Source: VRUE01 sp036403515 | GTDB taxonomy: Bacteria > Actinomycetota > Thermoleophilia > Solirubrobacterales > 70-9 | DNA: 36,850 nucleotides | NCBI GenBank assembly: GCA_036403515.1 | Contig: DASWQV010000066.1 | Location: forward strand, 1-36,850 | Direction of reading: 5' to 3' | In this document: one piece after another, positions 1 to 8,613 of the stretch | Numbering within the stretch: the stretch's first letter is position 1 | Layout: each line of letters begins with the position of its first letter | The notes under the pieces: generated by a model | Database searches by the model: none | What the model saw: only the letters and a program-made list of their open reading frames with translations | Told to the model about the DNA's origin: nothing | Program-made: the position numbers and the translations under genes

Positions 1-497
1 CTTTCGCTCGCCGCCTGCCCGTAGACGAGTTGTTCGTTGCCCTGCGGCGAAAAGCTGACCGCGGAGAAGTAGCCATGCGCAATGGTGCGCTGGGCGCCAG
101 TCGCGACGTCGATCGTGGTCAGCCGTTGCTTGCCGATTTCAGGCCCGAGCAGCACCGCGACGGTGGTCGAGTCAGGCGACCAGGCGAAGACGAACGGGTC
201 CCGCCAACCGCTCGCCAGCCTCCGCACCGCGCCGCCGGAGGCGGCAGCCACCATCAGTTCCGCCGGTTGGCTGCCTTTGCCAACGCGGTAGAAGACGACC
301 GTCTGCCCATCGGGCGAAACGCGCGGATTCGAGCCTGCGCCGAGCTTTCGCGCCGACGAGCCGTTGTCATTCGCCACGTAGACGGTCGGGCTGAACGGAT
401 TGCGTGTGAAAACCAAGGTCGCGTCCGATATGGCCGGGGCGGCAAGGAAAGAAGCCAAGACGGCAGCCCCGACGATCGAACTTCGAATGCACGTCAC
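1..497 (-). CDS. TolB-like PD40 beta-propeller protein, N-terminal part (gene runs off the window)
   Basis: The reading frame starts at GTG 497-495 and is open to the left edge, so the C-terminus is missing. An in-frame TAG lies 9 nt upstream, which makes this the first possible start. The N-terminus is a signal peptide with a hydrophobic run (IVGAAVLASFLAAPAIS). It is followed by repeated propeller signatures of the WD40-like/PD40 type: RVSPDGQTVVFYR, AWSPDSTTVAVLL and SFSPQGNEQLVY. Such proteins are exported TolB-like propellers, often of unknown ligand. No catalytic domain is visible in the part present. The family call is fairly sure; the specific role is unknown. Confidence 0.75.
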   Translation of the reverse strand, partial: MTCIRSSIVGAAVLASFLAAPAISDATLVFTRNPFSPTVYVANDNGSSARKLGAGSNPRVSPDGQTVVFYRVGKGSQPAELMVAAASGGAVRRLASGWRDPFVFAWSPDSTTVAVLLGPEIGKQRLTTIDVATGAQRTIAHGYFSAVSFSPQGNEQLVYGQAASE

Positions 498-542
498 GCG
501 ATGATCCTAACGGCAGCCGCAGAGCCGAACGACGCGCTTTCG

Positions 543-836
543 CTACGCCGCCGCCCGGGCGCCGACCTCGAGGTCGACGATGCGGTCTGGCGCAGCGAGC
601 GCAGCCTGCGCTGCCGCGAGCAATGCGACGCCGTCTAGCTCGTAACGGTTCGCGACAACATCGAGTAGGTCGAGATGCTCGGCAGGAACGAGCAACTCGA
701 TACTTGCGGGCGCCCCCCCTGAAAATCCGACCTGGCAGTAAGTGTCGTCAACCGAGTCCTGGCCTTCAAGGCGTTTGAACCGAACCAGTTCGATGTCAAG
801 AGCGTCGGCCTCGCTGTCGTAGTCGGCTCGCATCAT
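543..836 (-). CDS. DUF2283 family small protein
   Basis: 97 aa. The N-terminus MMRADYDSEADALDIELVRFKR matches the usual opening of DUF2283 proteins, a tyrosine-aspartate stretch followed by EADALDI. The C-terminal half is alanine-rich and probably helical. Its start overlaps the stop of the upstream DUF4258-like gene by 4 nt (ATGA), so the two are translationally coupled. DUF2283 genes are often found next to DUF4258-like small genes and are suspected partners in toxin-antitoxin-like modules. That role is inference here; no biochemical function is known. Confidence 0.7.
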   Translation of the reverse strand: MMRADYDSEADALDIELVRFKRLEGQDSVDDTYCQVGFSGGAPASIELLVPAEHLDLLDVVANRYELDGVALLAAAQAALAAPDRIVDLEVGARAAA

Positions 837-1045
837 CTTCTCCTGTCATGGATTGTGACGATCAGGTCTGGCTCGTCAAGCGCGACAACGACCCGCACGC
901 GGACGCCCTGGATCTCCCCCGTGTACCGAGGCTTGCCTTTCTTGTCGAGGTCGAAATGCAGTGGTTCCCTGATTACTCGTTCAGCGTCCTCAACCGGTGC
1001 TTCCAGGCGCCGGAGGTAGTTCTTGGCGTGCCGCGTCAAGCGCAT
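833..1045 (-). CDS. DUF4258-like small basic protein
   Basis: 70 aa, starting MRLTRHAKNYLRRL and ending VALDEPDLIVTIHDRRR. A conserved N-terminal His-containing helix (TRHAxxxL) and a C-terminal beta strand with a final histidine/arginine cluster are typical of DUF4258 and related RelE/YoeB-like small proteins. It is the first gene of a two-gene unit with the DUF2283 gene (4-nt overlap). A GGCCTTTAAGGGCC-like near-palindrome at about 1048-1061 lies directly upstream of the ATG and could be an autoregulatory site. The start has only a weak AAAGG upstream. Toxin identity is plausible but not shown. Confidence 0.65.
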   Translation of the reverse strand: MRLTRHAKNYLRRLEAPVEDAERVIREPLHFDLDKKGKPRYTGEIQGVRVRVVVALDEPDLIVTIHDRRR

Positions 1046-1080
1046 TGGCCTTTAAGGGCCCAGCGCCTCGATCTCTCCCC

Positions 1081-1959
1081 CTAGAGCTCAGGTACGTCGG
1101 CGCCGTGGGGACAGAACGGTAGGCGACGCACCTTGGCCCAACCATCGCAGCGAGCCTCGAGCGCCTCGGCTACGTTGCCCGCCTCCTGCCAGGTCGTCCA
1201 GACCAGGACGGTCGGGCCGGCGCCGGAGATCGTCGCGCCAAGGGCGCCCAGCTCGGTCGCGTCGTCGACCAGCTCCATTGAGCGCGGGTAGAGCTCGCGG
1301 CGACGCTGCTGGTGAATTCGATCGGCGAGGCCGGCGGCAACGAGGTCAAGATCGGCGCGCTGCAGGCCGAGGACCAGTCGGGAAGCGGAAGAGATGTTTG
1401 CGACTGCGTCGGTCAGTGGGACCTCCGTTGGTATCGCCTCCCGGGCGCGCTCGGTCGAAACCTCCGCCGAGGGGATCACGGCAATCCCCTCCAGGCCGCC
1501 GGGCGCGTCGAAGCGGGCCGCCGTTGGAGCGGCACCCTCCGTACCGCAGATGACGAAGCCTCCGTAGATCGCCGCCGCGACGTTGTCCGGATGGCCCTCC
1601 AGCTCGGTCGCCCTGGCAAGCATCTCCTCCTTGGAGAGCGCCAGCTCGAAAAGGTGGTCGGCGGCGAAGAGGCCGGCGACGATGGCGGCCGCGCTGGATC
1701 CGAGGCCCCTCGCCAGTGGGATCCCGCTGCGCAGCCGGAAGGCGATGCCCTCGGCCGGATGGAGGCTCTCGAAGGCACGGACGATCAGGTTGTCGCGGCC
1801 GTTCGAGACCTCAAGGCCGCCGGGATCGAGCGAGAACTCGCCCGCCTCCTCGACCTCCAGCTCGAGGAACAGCGAGACCGCCGCCGCCAGCACGTCGTAG
1901 CCCGGCCCGAGGTTGGCCGAGGAGGCGGGAACGCGGACCAGGCGCCGCCGAGTGGTCAC
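1081..1959 (-). CDS. thrB: Homoserine kinase
   Basis: 292 aa from GTG 1959-1957, which overlaps the thrC stop in a GTGA. A longer frame upstream merely overlaps thrC. The enzyme phosphorylates homoserine with ATP, giving O-phosphohomoserine for threonine synthase. GHMP-kinase features are clear: N-terminal VRVPASSANLGPGYDVL (about 8-24), the phosphate-binding loop PLARGLGSSAAA (about 81-92) and the C-terminal GATISGAGPTVLVW motif. Length is normal for actinobacterial ThrB. It is the last gene of the overlapping lysA-hom-thrC-thrB operon, so stoichiometry is probably set by translational coupling. Confidence 0.95.
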   Translation of the reverse strand: MTTRRRLVRVPASSANLGPGYDVLAAAVSLFLELEVEEAGEFSLDPGGLEVSNGRDNLIVRAFESLHPAEGIAFRLRSGIPLARGLGSSAAAIVAGLFAADHLFELALSKEEMLARATELEGHPDNVAAAIYGGFVICGTEGAAPTAARFDAPGGLEGIAVIPSAEVSTERAREAIPTEVPLTDAVANISSASRLVLGLQRADLDLVAAGLADRIHQQRRRELYPRSMELVDDATELGALGATISGAGPTVLVWTTWQEAGNVAEALEARCDGWAKVRRLPFCPHGADVPEL

Positions 1960-3026
1960 GCGAAAACGGCGCGCTCGACCGCGCTGAGGTCGTTCTCGCA
2001 GTTGATCACCGACGGCGCTTTCGAGAGTGCGGTGTCGGGGTCCTTGAGCCCGTGTCCGGTGAGCACGCAGACGATCGATTGCGGCGGCGCGACGCCCTCG
2101 ACCACCGGCAGGCCATGGGCGAGCAAACCGGCCACCGAGGCAGCGGAGGCCGGCTCGCAAAAGACACCCTCGCCGGCGGCGAGCCAGCGGTAGGCGTCGA
2201 GGATCTGCGCATCGGAGACGGCGGCGACGCGACCACGGGAGCTCGTAAAGGCGGCCATCGCCTCCTCCCAGCGGGCCGGGTTGCCGATTCGGATCGCCGA
2301 GGCGACGGTCTCGGGATTGGCGACTGGTTCGCCGCGCACCAATGGCGCCGCGCCCTCGGCCTGGAAGCCGTAGAGGATCGGGGGGGCGCCCAGGACGTCG
2401 AGCCCGGGAAGCCCGCTCTCCCCCGCCTCCTCAAAGCCGCGCCAATAGGCGGTGACGTTGCCGGCGTTGCCGACCGGGATCGCGAGCGCCCCTGGCATCT
2501 CACCCAACTCCTCGATCACCTCGAAGGCGGCTGTCTTTTGCCCTTCGATCCGGTGCGGGTTGACCGAGTTGACCAGCTCGATCGGGTGCTCGTCGGCCAG
2601 GTCGCGGACGATCCGCAGCGCGTCGTCGAAGTTGCCCTGCAGGGCGACGACGCGGGCGCCGTGCATCAGCGCCTGGGCGAGCTTGCCGATCGCGATCTTC
2701 CCCTCCGGGACGATCACCGCACCGCGCATACCCGCGCGGGCCGCATAGGCAGCGGCGCTCGCCGCCGTATTCCCCGTCGAGGCGCAGATCACCGCCTCGG
2801 CCCCCCTGCCCTTCGCCCGCGATACCGCAACGGTCATCCCGCGGTCCTTGAAGCTTCCAGTCGGATTCGCCCCCTCGAACTTGAGGTATGCGCGAGCGCC
2901 CAGACGCTCGGAGAGCCGGGGCGCCTCGACGAGCGGCGTCGAGCCCTCGTTGAGGGTCACCACCGGGTCGCCCGGCTCAAGCGCGAGGTGCTCCCGGTAG
3001 CGCTCGATCAGGGGAGCAGGGCTCAA
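1956..3026 (-). CDS. thrC: Threonine synthase
   Basis: 356 aa. It converts O-phosphohomoserine to threonine with PLP. The PLP lysine lies in NPTGSFKDRGM (about K60). The phosphate-binding region ASTGNTAASAAAYAARAG and PVGNAGN follow, with a C-terminal VLTGHGLKD. The best start is TTG 3026-3024: GAGGAG lies 5 nt upstream and the TTG overlaps the hom stop (TTGA), whereas no ATG or GTG is available nearby. The longer frame to 3128 would run back into hom. The use of TTG with 4-nt overlaps at both ends suggests strict translational coupling inside the operon. Confidence 0.94.
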   Translation of the reverse strand: MSPAPLIERYREHLALEPGDPVVTLNEGSTPLVEAPRLSERLGARAYLKFEGANPTGSFKDRGMTVAVSRAKGRGAEAVICASTGNTAASAAAYAARAGMRGAVIVPEGKIAIGKLAQALMHGARVVALQGNFDDALRIVRDLADEHPIELVNSVNPHRIEGQKTAAFEVIEELGEMPGALAIPVGNAGNVTAYWRGFEEAGESGLPGLDVLGAPPILYGFQAEGAAPLVRGEPVANPETVASAIRIGNPARWEEAMAAFTSSRGRVAAVSDAQILDAYRWLAAGEGVFCEPASAASVAGLLAHGLPVVEGVAPPQSIVCVLTGHGLKDPDTALSKAPSVINCENDLSAVERAVFA

Positions 3027-4246
3027 ACGAACTCCTCTTCGATGACCCGGATTGAACGCGGCGGCGAGCGCAGGACGTCGAGCTGGTCGATCGCCTCCAG
3101 CGCCGCCGCGAAGCGGGACTCGAGGCACTCGTGGAGGACCATCACCAACCGCGCGTCCTCACCGACGCCGCGCTGGACGACGCTCTTCACGGAGACGTCC
3201 TTGTCGCCGAGAACCTGGGCGATCTGGGCCAGCACCCCAGGCCGATCGGCAACCGCCAGGTGCAGGTAGAAGGAGGAGGCGACGTCGGTGACGATCGGCA
3301 GCTTCTCGCGGGTCTCGTGCACCGGCGCATCGCCGCTGAGGATCGAGACGACGTCGCCGAGCACCGCCGAGGCGGTCTCCACGCCGCCCGCTCCCGGGCC
3401 CGAAAGCGTCACCTCGGTGATATCCGGCGCCTCGACCATGACCGCGTTGAAGGGTCCCTCCACCGGAGAAAGCGGATGGCCGGCATATAGGAAGCAGGGG
3501 AAGACGCGGACGCTGACCCCGCCCTCGCGGCGCTCGGCGACGCCAAGCAGCTTCAGCGAGAGGCCGAGCTCCTTGGCGTAGGCGAGGTCGCCGGGTTTGA
3601 TCTGCTCGATTCCCTCGTAGGAGACCTCGTCTAACGTCACCGGCGTGTGGAAGGCCAGCCGGGCGAGAATCGCCATCTTGGCCGCCGCGTCGGCGCCACT
3701 GACGTCCGCGGTCGGGTCGGCCTCCGCGTAACCAAGCTCCTGGGCTCGCGCCAGGACCTCGTCGTAAGGGGCGCCGCTTGACGCCATCTCCGTGAGGATG
3801 AAGTTGGTCGTCCCGTTGACGATGCCGAAGACCTTGGCGATCTCGGTCACCCCGAAGCTCTCCTGGATCACCCTGACGATCGGGATCACCCCGGCGACCG
3901 CCGCCTCGAAGCGCAACTGCACGCCGGCCTCGCGAGCGACGTCGAAGAGCTCCTCGCCGTGCTGAGCGAGCAGCTGCTTGTTGGCGGTGACGACGGGCCG
4001 GTTGGCGCGCAGCGCCTCCAGCACGTACCCCCGGGCCGGGTCGGTGCCGCCGATCAGCTCGACGATCAGGTCGGAGCGCTCGAGGATCGCGCTGAAGTCA
4101 CCGTCCTCACGGCTCAGGACACCGGAGATCTCGGGACGGCGGCCGGTTGCGACCTCGACCGCGTCGGCGCGCGCCTCGACCATCTCGGCGAAGGCGCCGC
4201 CTACCGTGCCGCGACCAAGCAGCCCGATGCGTACGGGTTCAGGCAT
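3023..4246 (-). CDS. hom: Homoserine dehydrogenase with C-terminal ACT domain
   Basis: 407 aa from ATG 4246-4244. It reduces aspartate semialdehyde to homoserine with NAD(P)H, the branch to threonine and methionine. The N-terminal nucleotide fold has GLLGRGTVGG (about 8-17). The catalytic domain shows GIVNGTTNFILTEM and ELGYAEADPTADVSGADAAAKMAILA. A C-terminal ACT domain (FYLHLAVADRPGVLAQIAQVLGDKDVSVKSVVQ) should bind threonine for feedback control. The start overlaps the lysA 3' end by 8 nt. A longer frame upstream is antisense-like composition inside lysA and is not supported. Confidence 0.96.
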   Translation of the reverse strand: MPEPVRIGLLGRGTVGGAFAEMVEARADAVEVATGRRPEISGVLSREDGDFSAILERSDLIVELIGGTDPARGYVLEALRANRPVVTANKQLLAQHGEELFDVAREAGVQLRFEAAVAGVIPIVRVIQESFGVTEIAKVFGIVNGTTNFILTEMASSGAPYDEVLARAQELGYAEADPTADVSGADAAAKMAILARLAFHTPVTLDEVSYEGIEQIKPGDLAYAKELGLSLKLLGVAERREGGVSVRVFPCFLYAGHPLSPVEGPFNAVMVEAPDITEVTLSGPGAGGVETASAVLGDVVSILSGDAPVHETREKLPIVTDVASSFYLHLAVADRPGVLAQIAQVLGDKDVSVKSVVQRGVGEDARLVMVLHECLESRFAAALEAIDQLDVLRSPPRSIRVIEEEFV

Positions 4247-5543
4247 CGCGGGAGGTGAGGTCCTCGTAGGTCTCGCGGCGCACGACGACTCGGGCATCGC
4301 CGTCACGACAGAAGAGCACCGGGGGCCGCGGCACGCCGTTGTAGTTGCTGGCCATGGCATAGCCGTAGGCGCCGGTCGCCGGCGTGACCAAAACGTCGCC
4401 GACCGCCGGTGAGGCGAGCGTCGCGTCGCGGACGATGATGTCGCCGGACTCGCAATGCATGCCGGCGATCGTGGCCGCGCTTTCAGCCGGCCCGGCCGCA
4501 CGATCGGCGATCAGCGCTTCGTAGCGGGAGTCGTAGAGCATCGGTCGCAGGTTGTCCGACATGCCGCCGTCGACCGCGACATAGGTGCGGATGCTGGGAA
4601 TCTCCTTGACGGTGCCGACGCGGTAGGCGGTAACGCCGGCGTTGCCGACCAATGAGCGGCCAGGCTCGACCAGGACCCGGACGCCCTCGCCGAAGACCTC
4701 GCCGACCCCGCGCAGCTTGACCTCGGAGTAGGTCTCGACCGAGGGCGGTTCGTCGTCGGCGGTGTACGCAATGCCGAGACCGCCGCCGACGTTGACGATC
4801 CGGCACCAATCGCCGGCAAGCTCCCCGAGCGCGCGAATCGCCAGCGTGTAGGGCTCCAACTCGAAGATCTGCGAGCCGATGTGGGCGTGCAGGCCGGTTA
4901 GGTTGAGCAGGTCGGAGGCGAGCACCCGCTCGATCGCCTTCGCCGCGAGACCGTCCTCCAACCCGAAGCCGAACTTCGAGTCGAGCTGGCCGGTCTGCAC
5001 GTAGGTGTGGGTGGAGGGCTTGATCCCGGGCGTGACCCGAATCAGCACGTCCTGCGGCGCCTCGAGCAGGCGCTCACAGCGCTCGATCTCGTCGAAGGAG
5101 TCGAGGATCAGGTGACCGACGCCCGAGCGGGCGGCGAAGAGGATCTCCTCATCGCTCTTGTTGTTGCCGTGCATATGGATGCGGGCAGGGTCGAAGCCGG
5201 CCCGCAGCGCCATATGCAGCTCGCCGCCCGAGGCGACGTCAGCCGAGAGGCCCTCCTCGGAGAAGAGCCGATAGGCAGCTGTGCAGGGAAGCGCCTTGCT
5301 GGCGAAGAGAACCTCGAAACCGCCGCTGCTGCGCTCAAAAGCCTTGCGGTAAGCACGGGCCCTGGCGCGCATGTCCTCTTCGGCGTAGATGTAGGCGGGG
5401 GTGCCGAACTCCGCGGCGAGCTCGACCACGTCGCAGCCGGCAATCTCGAGGTGGCCACGCTCGTTTACCCGGCTTCCCCCCGGATAGACCGGCGAGCCTG
5501 CAATCGGATCTGCCACCGCGCCCGCCTGTCCGTGCTCCGCCAT
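4239..5543 (-). CDS. lysA: Diaminopimelate decarboxylase
   Basis: 434 aa. A PLP enzyme of fold type III (alanine-racemase-like barrel) making lysine from meso-diaminopimelate. The PLP lysine is in FASKALP (about K83). HIHMHGNNKSDEEI, GLHAHIGSQI, NVGGGLG and EPGRSLVGNAG supply phosphate and substrate contacts. The C-terminal MHCESGDII (active-site Cys) and GAYGYAMASNYN (Tyr) complete the site. It is the first gene of the lysine/threonine operon. A CACAAT -10-like box (5552-5557) stands 8 nt before the ATG with no Shine-Dalgarno, suggesting a leaderless mRNA. Confidence 0.96.
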   Translation of the reverse strand: MAEHGQAGAVADPIAGSPVYPGGSRVNERGHLEIAGCDVVELAAEFGTPAYIYAEEDMRARARAYRKAFERSSGGFEVLFASKALPCTAAYRLFSEEGLSADVASGGELHMALRAGFDPARIHMHGNNKSDEEILFAARSGVGHLILDSFDEIERCERLLEAPQDVLIRVTPGIKPSTHTYVQTGQLDSKFGFGLEDGLAAKAIERVLASDLLNLTGLHAHIGSQIFELEPYTLAIRALGELAGDWCRIVNVGGGLGIAYTADDEPPSVETYSEVKLRGVGEVFGEGVRVLVEPGRSLVGNAGVTAYRVGTVKEIPSIRTYVAVDGGMSDNLRPMLYDSRYEALIADRAAGPAESAATIAGMHCESGDIIVRDATLASPAVGDVLVTPATGAYGYAMASNYNGVPRPPVLFCRDGDARVVVRRETYEDLTSRDA

Positions 5544-5551
5544 AGGCGGGC

Positions 5552-5557
5552 ATTGTG
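5552..5557 (-). promoter_or_regulatory. Candidate -10 box of the lysA operon
   Basis: CACAAT on the minus strand, 8 nt before the lysA ATG. The same geometry (TANNNT-like box, 6-9 nt, start codon) recurs at several other genes in this window, which supports leaderless transcription. No clear -35 is seen. Confidence 0.5.
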
Positions 5558-5602
5558 ACGGTTAGGAGGTCAGCGGCGAGTGGTCGTGTCGCCGGGCGGA
5601 CG

Positions 5603-6310
5603 CTAGCGTTTGCCGGGAAGCAGGCCGCCGACTGTTTCGCCGACTTTGTCGACGATTTCGCCGGCCGATGATTCGGGGCCTGCGACTCCATTGACGACTT
5701 CTTCGGTGGCTTTGGTTACCCCAGCGTCGCCTAGCGTCCCACCCGCGGCTTGGTCAGCCCCCGAAACCGTGTCGTTGACGGCGCCGGTGACCGCGCCGGA
5801 GGTGGATTGGCCGGAGCCGGCTGAGCTGCCGGTTCCCGGCAAGGACACCGGACCGCCAGAACCAGCACCGCCTCCGCCGGACCCCGGCGACGTCGATTGA
5901 CCGGGGGGGTCGGCGGCGCCTCCGTCGCTCCTCGGGTTCGACGCAGGCGCTTCCCCGACGGGTGAACCGGCCTGCGGTGATGACGGGGAACCGGTCGTCG
6001 CAGCGGCGACCTGCTGTCTACCCTCGCCAGCGAAATTGCCGCCCTGTCGGCCATTGCCGTTGGCGACCGATCCCGCCCGGCCAGCGGCGGTCGCCCCGAC
6101 GCCCCCGGCTGCATGGGCGGCGGCATTGGCTGGGGCCGCCGGGCGCCCAGCCGACACCGCGGAGCCATCGCTACCGCCACCGATGCCGGCCAGCGGCCAG
6201 TCCTTGATGGCCTGCAGGGATACGAGCAGGACGAAGGCGACGACAGCCGCTGCGATCAGGGCGGTGCCCGATACGGCGCCGGCAAGATAGGTATGAGCTT
6301 GGCGAACCAT
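5603..6310 (-). CDS. Single-pass membrane protein with Gly/Ser/Pro-rich low-complexity extracytoplasmic region
   Basis: 235 aa from ATG 6310-6308; GAGAGGGG lies upstream with wide spacing, and a longer frame to 6364 adds only a basic tail. The N-terminus MVRQAHTYLAGAVSGTALIAAAVVAFVLLVSLQ is one transmembrane helix or uncleaved signal anchor. The rest is low complexity, rich in G, S, A and P (GSGGGGAGSGGP type). A more ordered C-terminal segment has a repeated pattern (VNDTVSGADQAAGG, VVNGVAGPESSAGEIVDKVGETVGGLLPG). I do not recognise a family. It may be a surface or wall-spanning stalk. It precedes the M23 peptidase gene in minus-strand coordinates but has its own upstream region. Confidence 0.7.
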   Translation of the reverse strand: MVRQAHTYLAGAVSGTALIAAAVVAFVLLVSLQAIKDWPLAGIGGGSDGSAVSAGRPAAPANAAAHAAGGVGATAAGRAGSVANGNGRQGGNFAGEGRQQVAAATTGSPSSPQAGSPVGEAPASNPRSDGGAADPPGQSTSPGSGGGGAGSGGPVSLPGTGSSAGSGQSTSGAVTGAVNDTVSGADQAAGGTLGDAGVTKATEEVVNGVAGPESSAGEIVDKVGETVGGLLPGKR

Positions 6311-6347
6311 CGACGTGACCCCTCTCCGTCTACCCAGGGTGCCACGA

Positions 6348-6360
6348 CGAAACCGTTTCG
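6348..6360. promoter_or_regulatory. Palindromic site upstream of the low-complexity membrane protein
   Basis: CGAAACCGTTTCG is a 6+1+6 palindrome 38-50 nt upstream of the ATG at 6310, in the only AT-richer patch of this intergenic region (a CCAAATAATTGG near-palindrome follows at 6365-6376). The position suits an operator or promoter element; no regulator is identified. Confidence 0.3.
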
Positions 6361-6413
6361 GCATACCAAATAATTGGATTTCCGAAGGATTTCGAGTAGT
6401 CAGGCGAGTCGAG

Positions 6414-7616
6414 CTACAGGTATGCCATCGGATCCGTTACTTCGCCGTCGATCCGGACCTCGAAGTGCAAGTGGGGGCCGAAGCAGTAACCGGTGCAGTC
6501 GCTGTAGCCGATGATCTGGCCTTGCGAGACCTGTTGACCGGCGGAGACGGCGAAGGTCTCCTGGTGGGCATAGCAGGTGGAGAGACCGCCGCCGTGGTCG
6601 ATGCAGGTGTAGTTGCCGTAGCCGCCGCTGCTCGCCTCGGGCTCGGTGAAGATCACCGTTCCGGACGCCGCCGCCCGGATCGGCGTGCCGCTGGGAACGG
6701 CAATGTCGATCCCGGGGTGGTACTCGTAGGAGCCGTTGATCGTCCGCGATCCGAAACCGGATACGACCGGGCCGCTGACCGGCCAGATCAGGCCGCTGCC
6801 GTTGCCGCCCTGGATCGGTCCTGCCGGCAACGGCACCGACCCGGTGCCGGCCAGCCGCGCCGCGATCTTGCCCTGGATCGCCGCTACGGAGCCGTCCAGC
6901 TCCTCCTCGTGCTTGCGGATCCTGCCCAGCGCCGCGAGCCGCTCGCCACGCGCGGAGACCAACGCCGACTGACGCTGCTGCACGGCGGCACGGGCGCTGG
7001 CCAGCGCCTGCTCTTCGGCAGCGATTGCGTCGCGGGCTGTCTCGATCGTGTTCTTGGCCGCGCGCAGGCGGGCCACGGTGCGCTTCACCTGGTTTCGCAG
7101 GTCGCGCACGCGGCCGACCACCGCTTCATCCATGCCGTGAATCCGATTGAGGTATTCGGTGCGATCGATCAGATCGTCATAGCCGTTGGCGCCGATGATG
7201 ACGCTCAGCACGTCGGGAGTGCCGGTCTCATAGATTGCGACGAGGCGGTCGCGGAGCGCAACCAGCGCACGCTTGAGATGCGCCCTCATCACCGCCAGCC
7301 GCCTCTTGGCGACGTCGAGCTGCGCTTCCGCCCGATCGAGCTCGGTCTGCTTTGCGTCGAGACGAGCCCGAACCGCCGCCTCGTGGTCGCGCAGCGCCGC
7401 CACCTCGCTCGTCAGTCGATCGATCTTGTCGCCGAAGCTGGAGATCGTCGTGGTCAGCACACCCTTGCGTTCGCGCAGCTTGGAAAGCCTCGCTTCCTTG
7501 GCGTTCAGCTTCGATTCGAGGTCCTGGGCGGGCGCCGCGCTGCTGGCCACGAGCAGCACTACGAGCGCCGCCGCGGCGGCCAGGAGAGCCGCCAGGGCAA
7601 GGCGAGTCTTGAGCAT
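6414..7616 (-). CDS. Coiled-coil M23 family peptidoglycan hydrolase (EnvC/NlpD-like)
   Basis: 400 aa. A signal peptide (LALAALLAAAAALVVLLVASSAAPAQ) leads into a long coiled coil (about 32-270, with KLNAKEARLSKLRERKG and DAKQTELDRAEAQLDVAKRRL type heptads). A C-terminal LytM/M23 domain follows. Zinc ligands are visible: HPGID (His about 300, Asp about 304) and HLHFE (His about 384); the YAH motif is also present. These suggest an active endopeptidase cutting stem peptides. Coiled-coil M23 proteins usually act in, or regulate, daughter-cell separation. A TAGCCT box 9 nt before the ATG and no Shine-Dalgarno suggest a leaderless message. Confidence 0.93.
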   Translation of the reverse strand: MLKTRLALAALLAAAAALVVLLVASSAAPAQDLESKLNAKEARLSKLRERKGVLTTTISSFGDKIDRLTSEVAALRDHEAAVRARLDAKQTELDRAEAQLDVAKRRLAVMRAHLKRALVALRDRLVAIYETGTPDVLSVIIGANGYDDLIDRTEYLNRIHGMDEAVVGRVRDLRNQVKRTVARLRAAKNTIETARDAIAAEEQALASARAAVQQRQSALVSARGERLAALGRIRKHEEELDGSVAAIQGKIAARLAGTGSVPLPAGPIQGGNGSGLIWPVSGPVVSGFGSRTINGSYEYHPGIDIAVPSGTPIRAAASGTVIFTEPEASSGGYGNYTCIDHGGGLSTCYAHQETFAVSAGQQVSQGQIIGYSDCTGYCFGPHLHFEVRIDGEVTDPMAYL

Positions 7617-7625
7617 CGTCGGGCG

Positions 7626-7631
7626 AGGCTA
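7626..7631 (-). promoter_or_regulatory. Candidate -10 box of the M23 peptidase gene
   Basis: TAGCCT on the minus strand, 9 nt before ATG 7616, with no ribosome binding site between. This fits the leaderless pattern seen elsewhere in the window. Confidence 0.45.
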
Positions 7632-7686
7632 GCCGAGTCGAGACAGCGCCAGTTGCAGGACATTCACCGTGCAATCGGGCTTGCGA

Positions 7687-8607
7687 TCAGCCTTGGCCGG
7701 AGGCATTCTCGACGTGAAGCAACCGGTCGGAAGCCTGCTCCTCCATCTGCAGTGTCGTGTGGTCGATATCGAAGCGCTCGTGGAGGAGCAGCTCAATCCG
7801 ACGCCGGACCAGGTCGCGATCGCACTCAGCCGCGACGACCACATGGGCGGCGAGCGCGCCGAAGCCCGAGGTCACCGTCCAGATATGCAGGTCGTGGACC
7901 GAACGAACTCCCTCTTCTTCACAGATAGCCGCGCCCGCCGCATCAACGTCGACGCCACTGGGCGCCGCCTCCATCAAGACCCCAACCGGCTCGGAGATCA
8001 GGCGCCAGGAGGAGACCAGGATCAGCACGGCGATCGCCAGGCTGACGACCGGATCGACGATCGACGAGCCGCCGGCGAGGACGAAGGCGCCGGCAAGCAC
8101 GACGCCGAGCGAGCCGAGCGCGTCGGCGGCGGAGTGCCGCAGCACGCCCTCGAGGTTGACGTCCCCCCTCTCGCCGCGGGCCAGCATCACGGTCGCCGCG
8201 ACGTTGCCAAGCAATCCCAACAGGCCGAGGGCAAGTACGCCGAGGCCATCGATCTCCGGCGGATCGCCAAGACGCCCGATCGCGGCATAGGCGATCGCGA
8301 TCGCGACAACGACGAGCAGCAGCCCGTTGACCAGCGCTGCCAGGATCTCCGAGCGCTGATAGCCGAAGGTCATCCGAGCGCCACCCGGACGCGCCGCGAG
8401 CGCGGCGGCAAAGAGGGCCAAGCCAATCGAGCCGACATCGGAGAGCAGATGCCCGGCGTCGGCCAACACGGCCAGCGACCCGGTGAGAACACCGCCGACT
8501 GCCTCGGCAGCCAGCATCCCAACGTTGATCCCCAAAGCAATCCACATCCGCCGCCGACTGTCGCCGCGCCGCGCTTCCAGCCCGTGCAAATGCGAGTGAG
8601 AGTGCAC
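7687..8607 (-). CDS. CDF-family cation efflux transporter (zinc-type)
   Basis: 306 aa, GTG start. A His-rich N-terminus (MHSHSHLHG) precedes six transmembrane helices. The two metal-site motifs of zinc-type cation diffusion facilitators are present: DAGHLLSD in helix 2 and LRHSAADALG in helix 5 (H-x3-D each). A cytoplasmic C-terminal domain with VHDLHIWTVTSG and a final HTTLQMEE strand is the dimer and metal-sensing part. It should export Zn2+ (possibly Cd2+ or Co2+) in exchange for protons. The -10-like TAAGCT (8614-8619) is 6 nt before the GTG, and the family B hairpin begins directly upstream of it. Confidence 0.92.
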   Translation of the reverse strand: MHSHSHLHGLEARRGDSRRRMWIALGINVGMLAAEAVGGVLTGSLAVLADAGHLLSDVGSIGLALFAAALAARPGGARMTFGYQRSEILAALVNGLLLVVVAIAIAYAAIGRLGDPPEIDGLGVLALGLLGLLGNVAATVMLARGERGDVNLEGVLRHSAADALGSLGVVLAGAFVLAGGSSIVDPVVSLAIAVLILVSSWRLISEPVGVLMEAAPSGVDVDAAGAAICEEEGVRSVHDLHIWTVTSGFGALAAHVVVAAECDRDLVRRRIELLLHERFDIDHTTLQMEEQASDRLLHVENASGQG

Positions 8608-8613
8608 GCCCCG

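Noticed and set aside
1716..3269. 517-aa plus-strand open frame opposite thrB/thrC/hom
   Set aside because: Arg/Gly-rich shadow of the threonine operon without motifs.
6315..7928. Long plus-strand open frame (537 aa) opposite the M23 gene
   Set aside because: It is antisense to clear genes with family motifs; long shadow frames are expected at this GC content.
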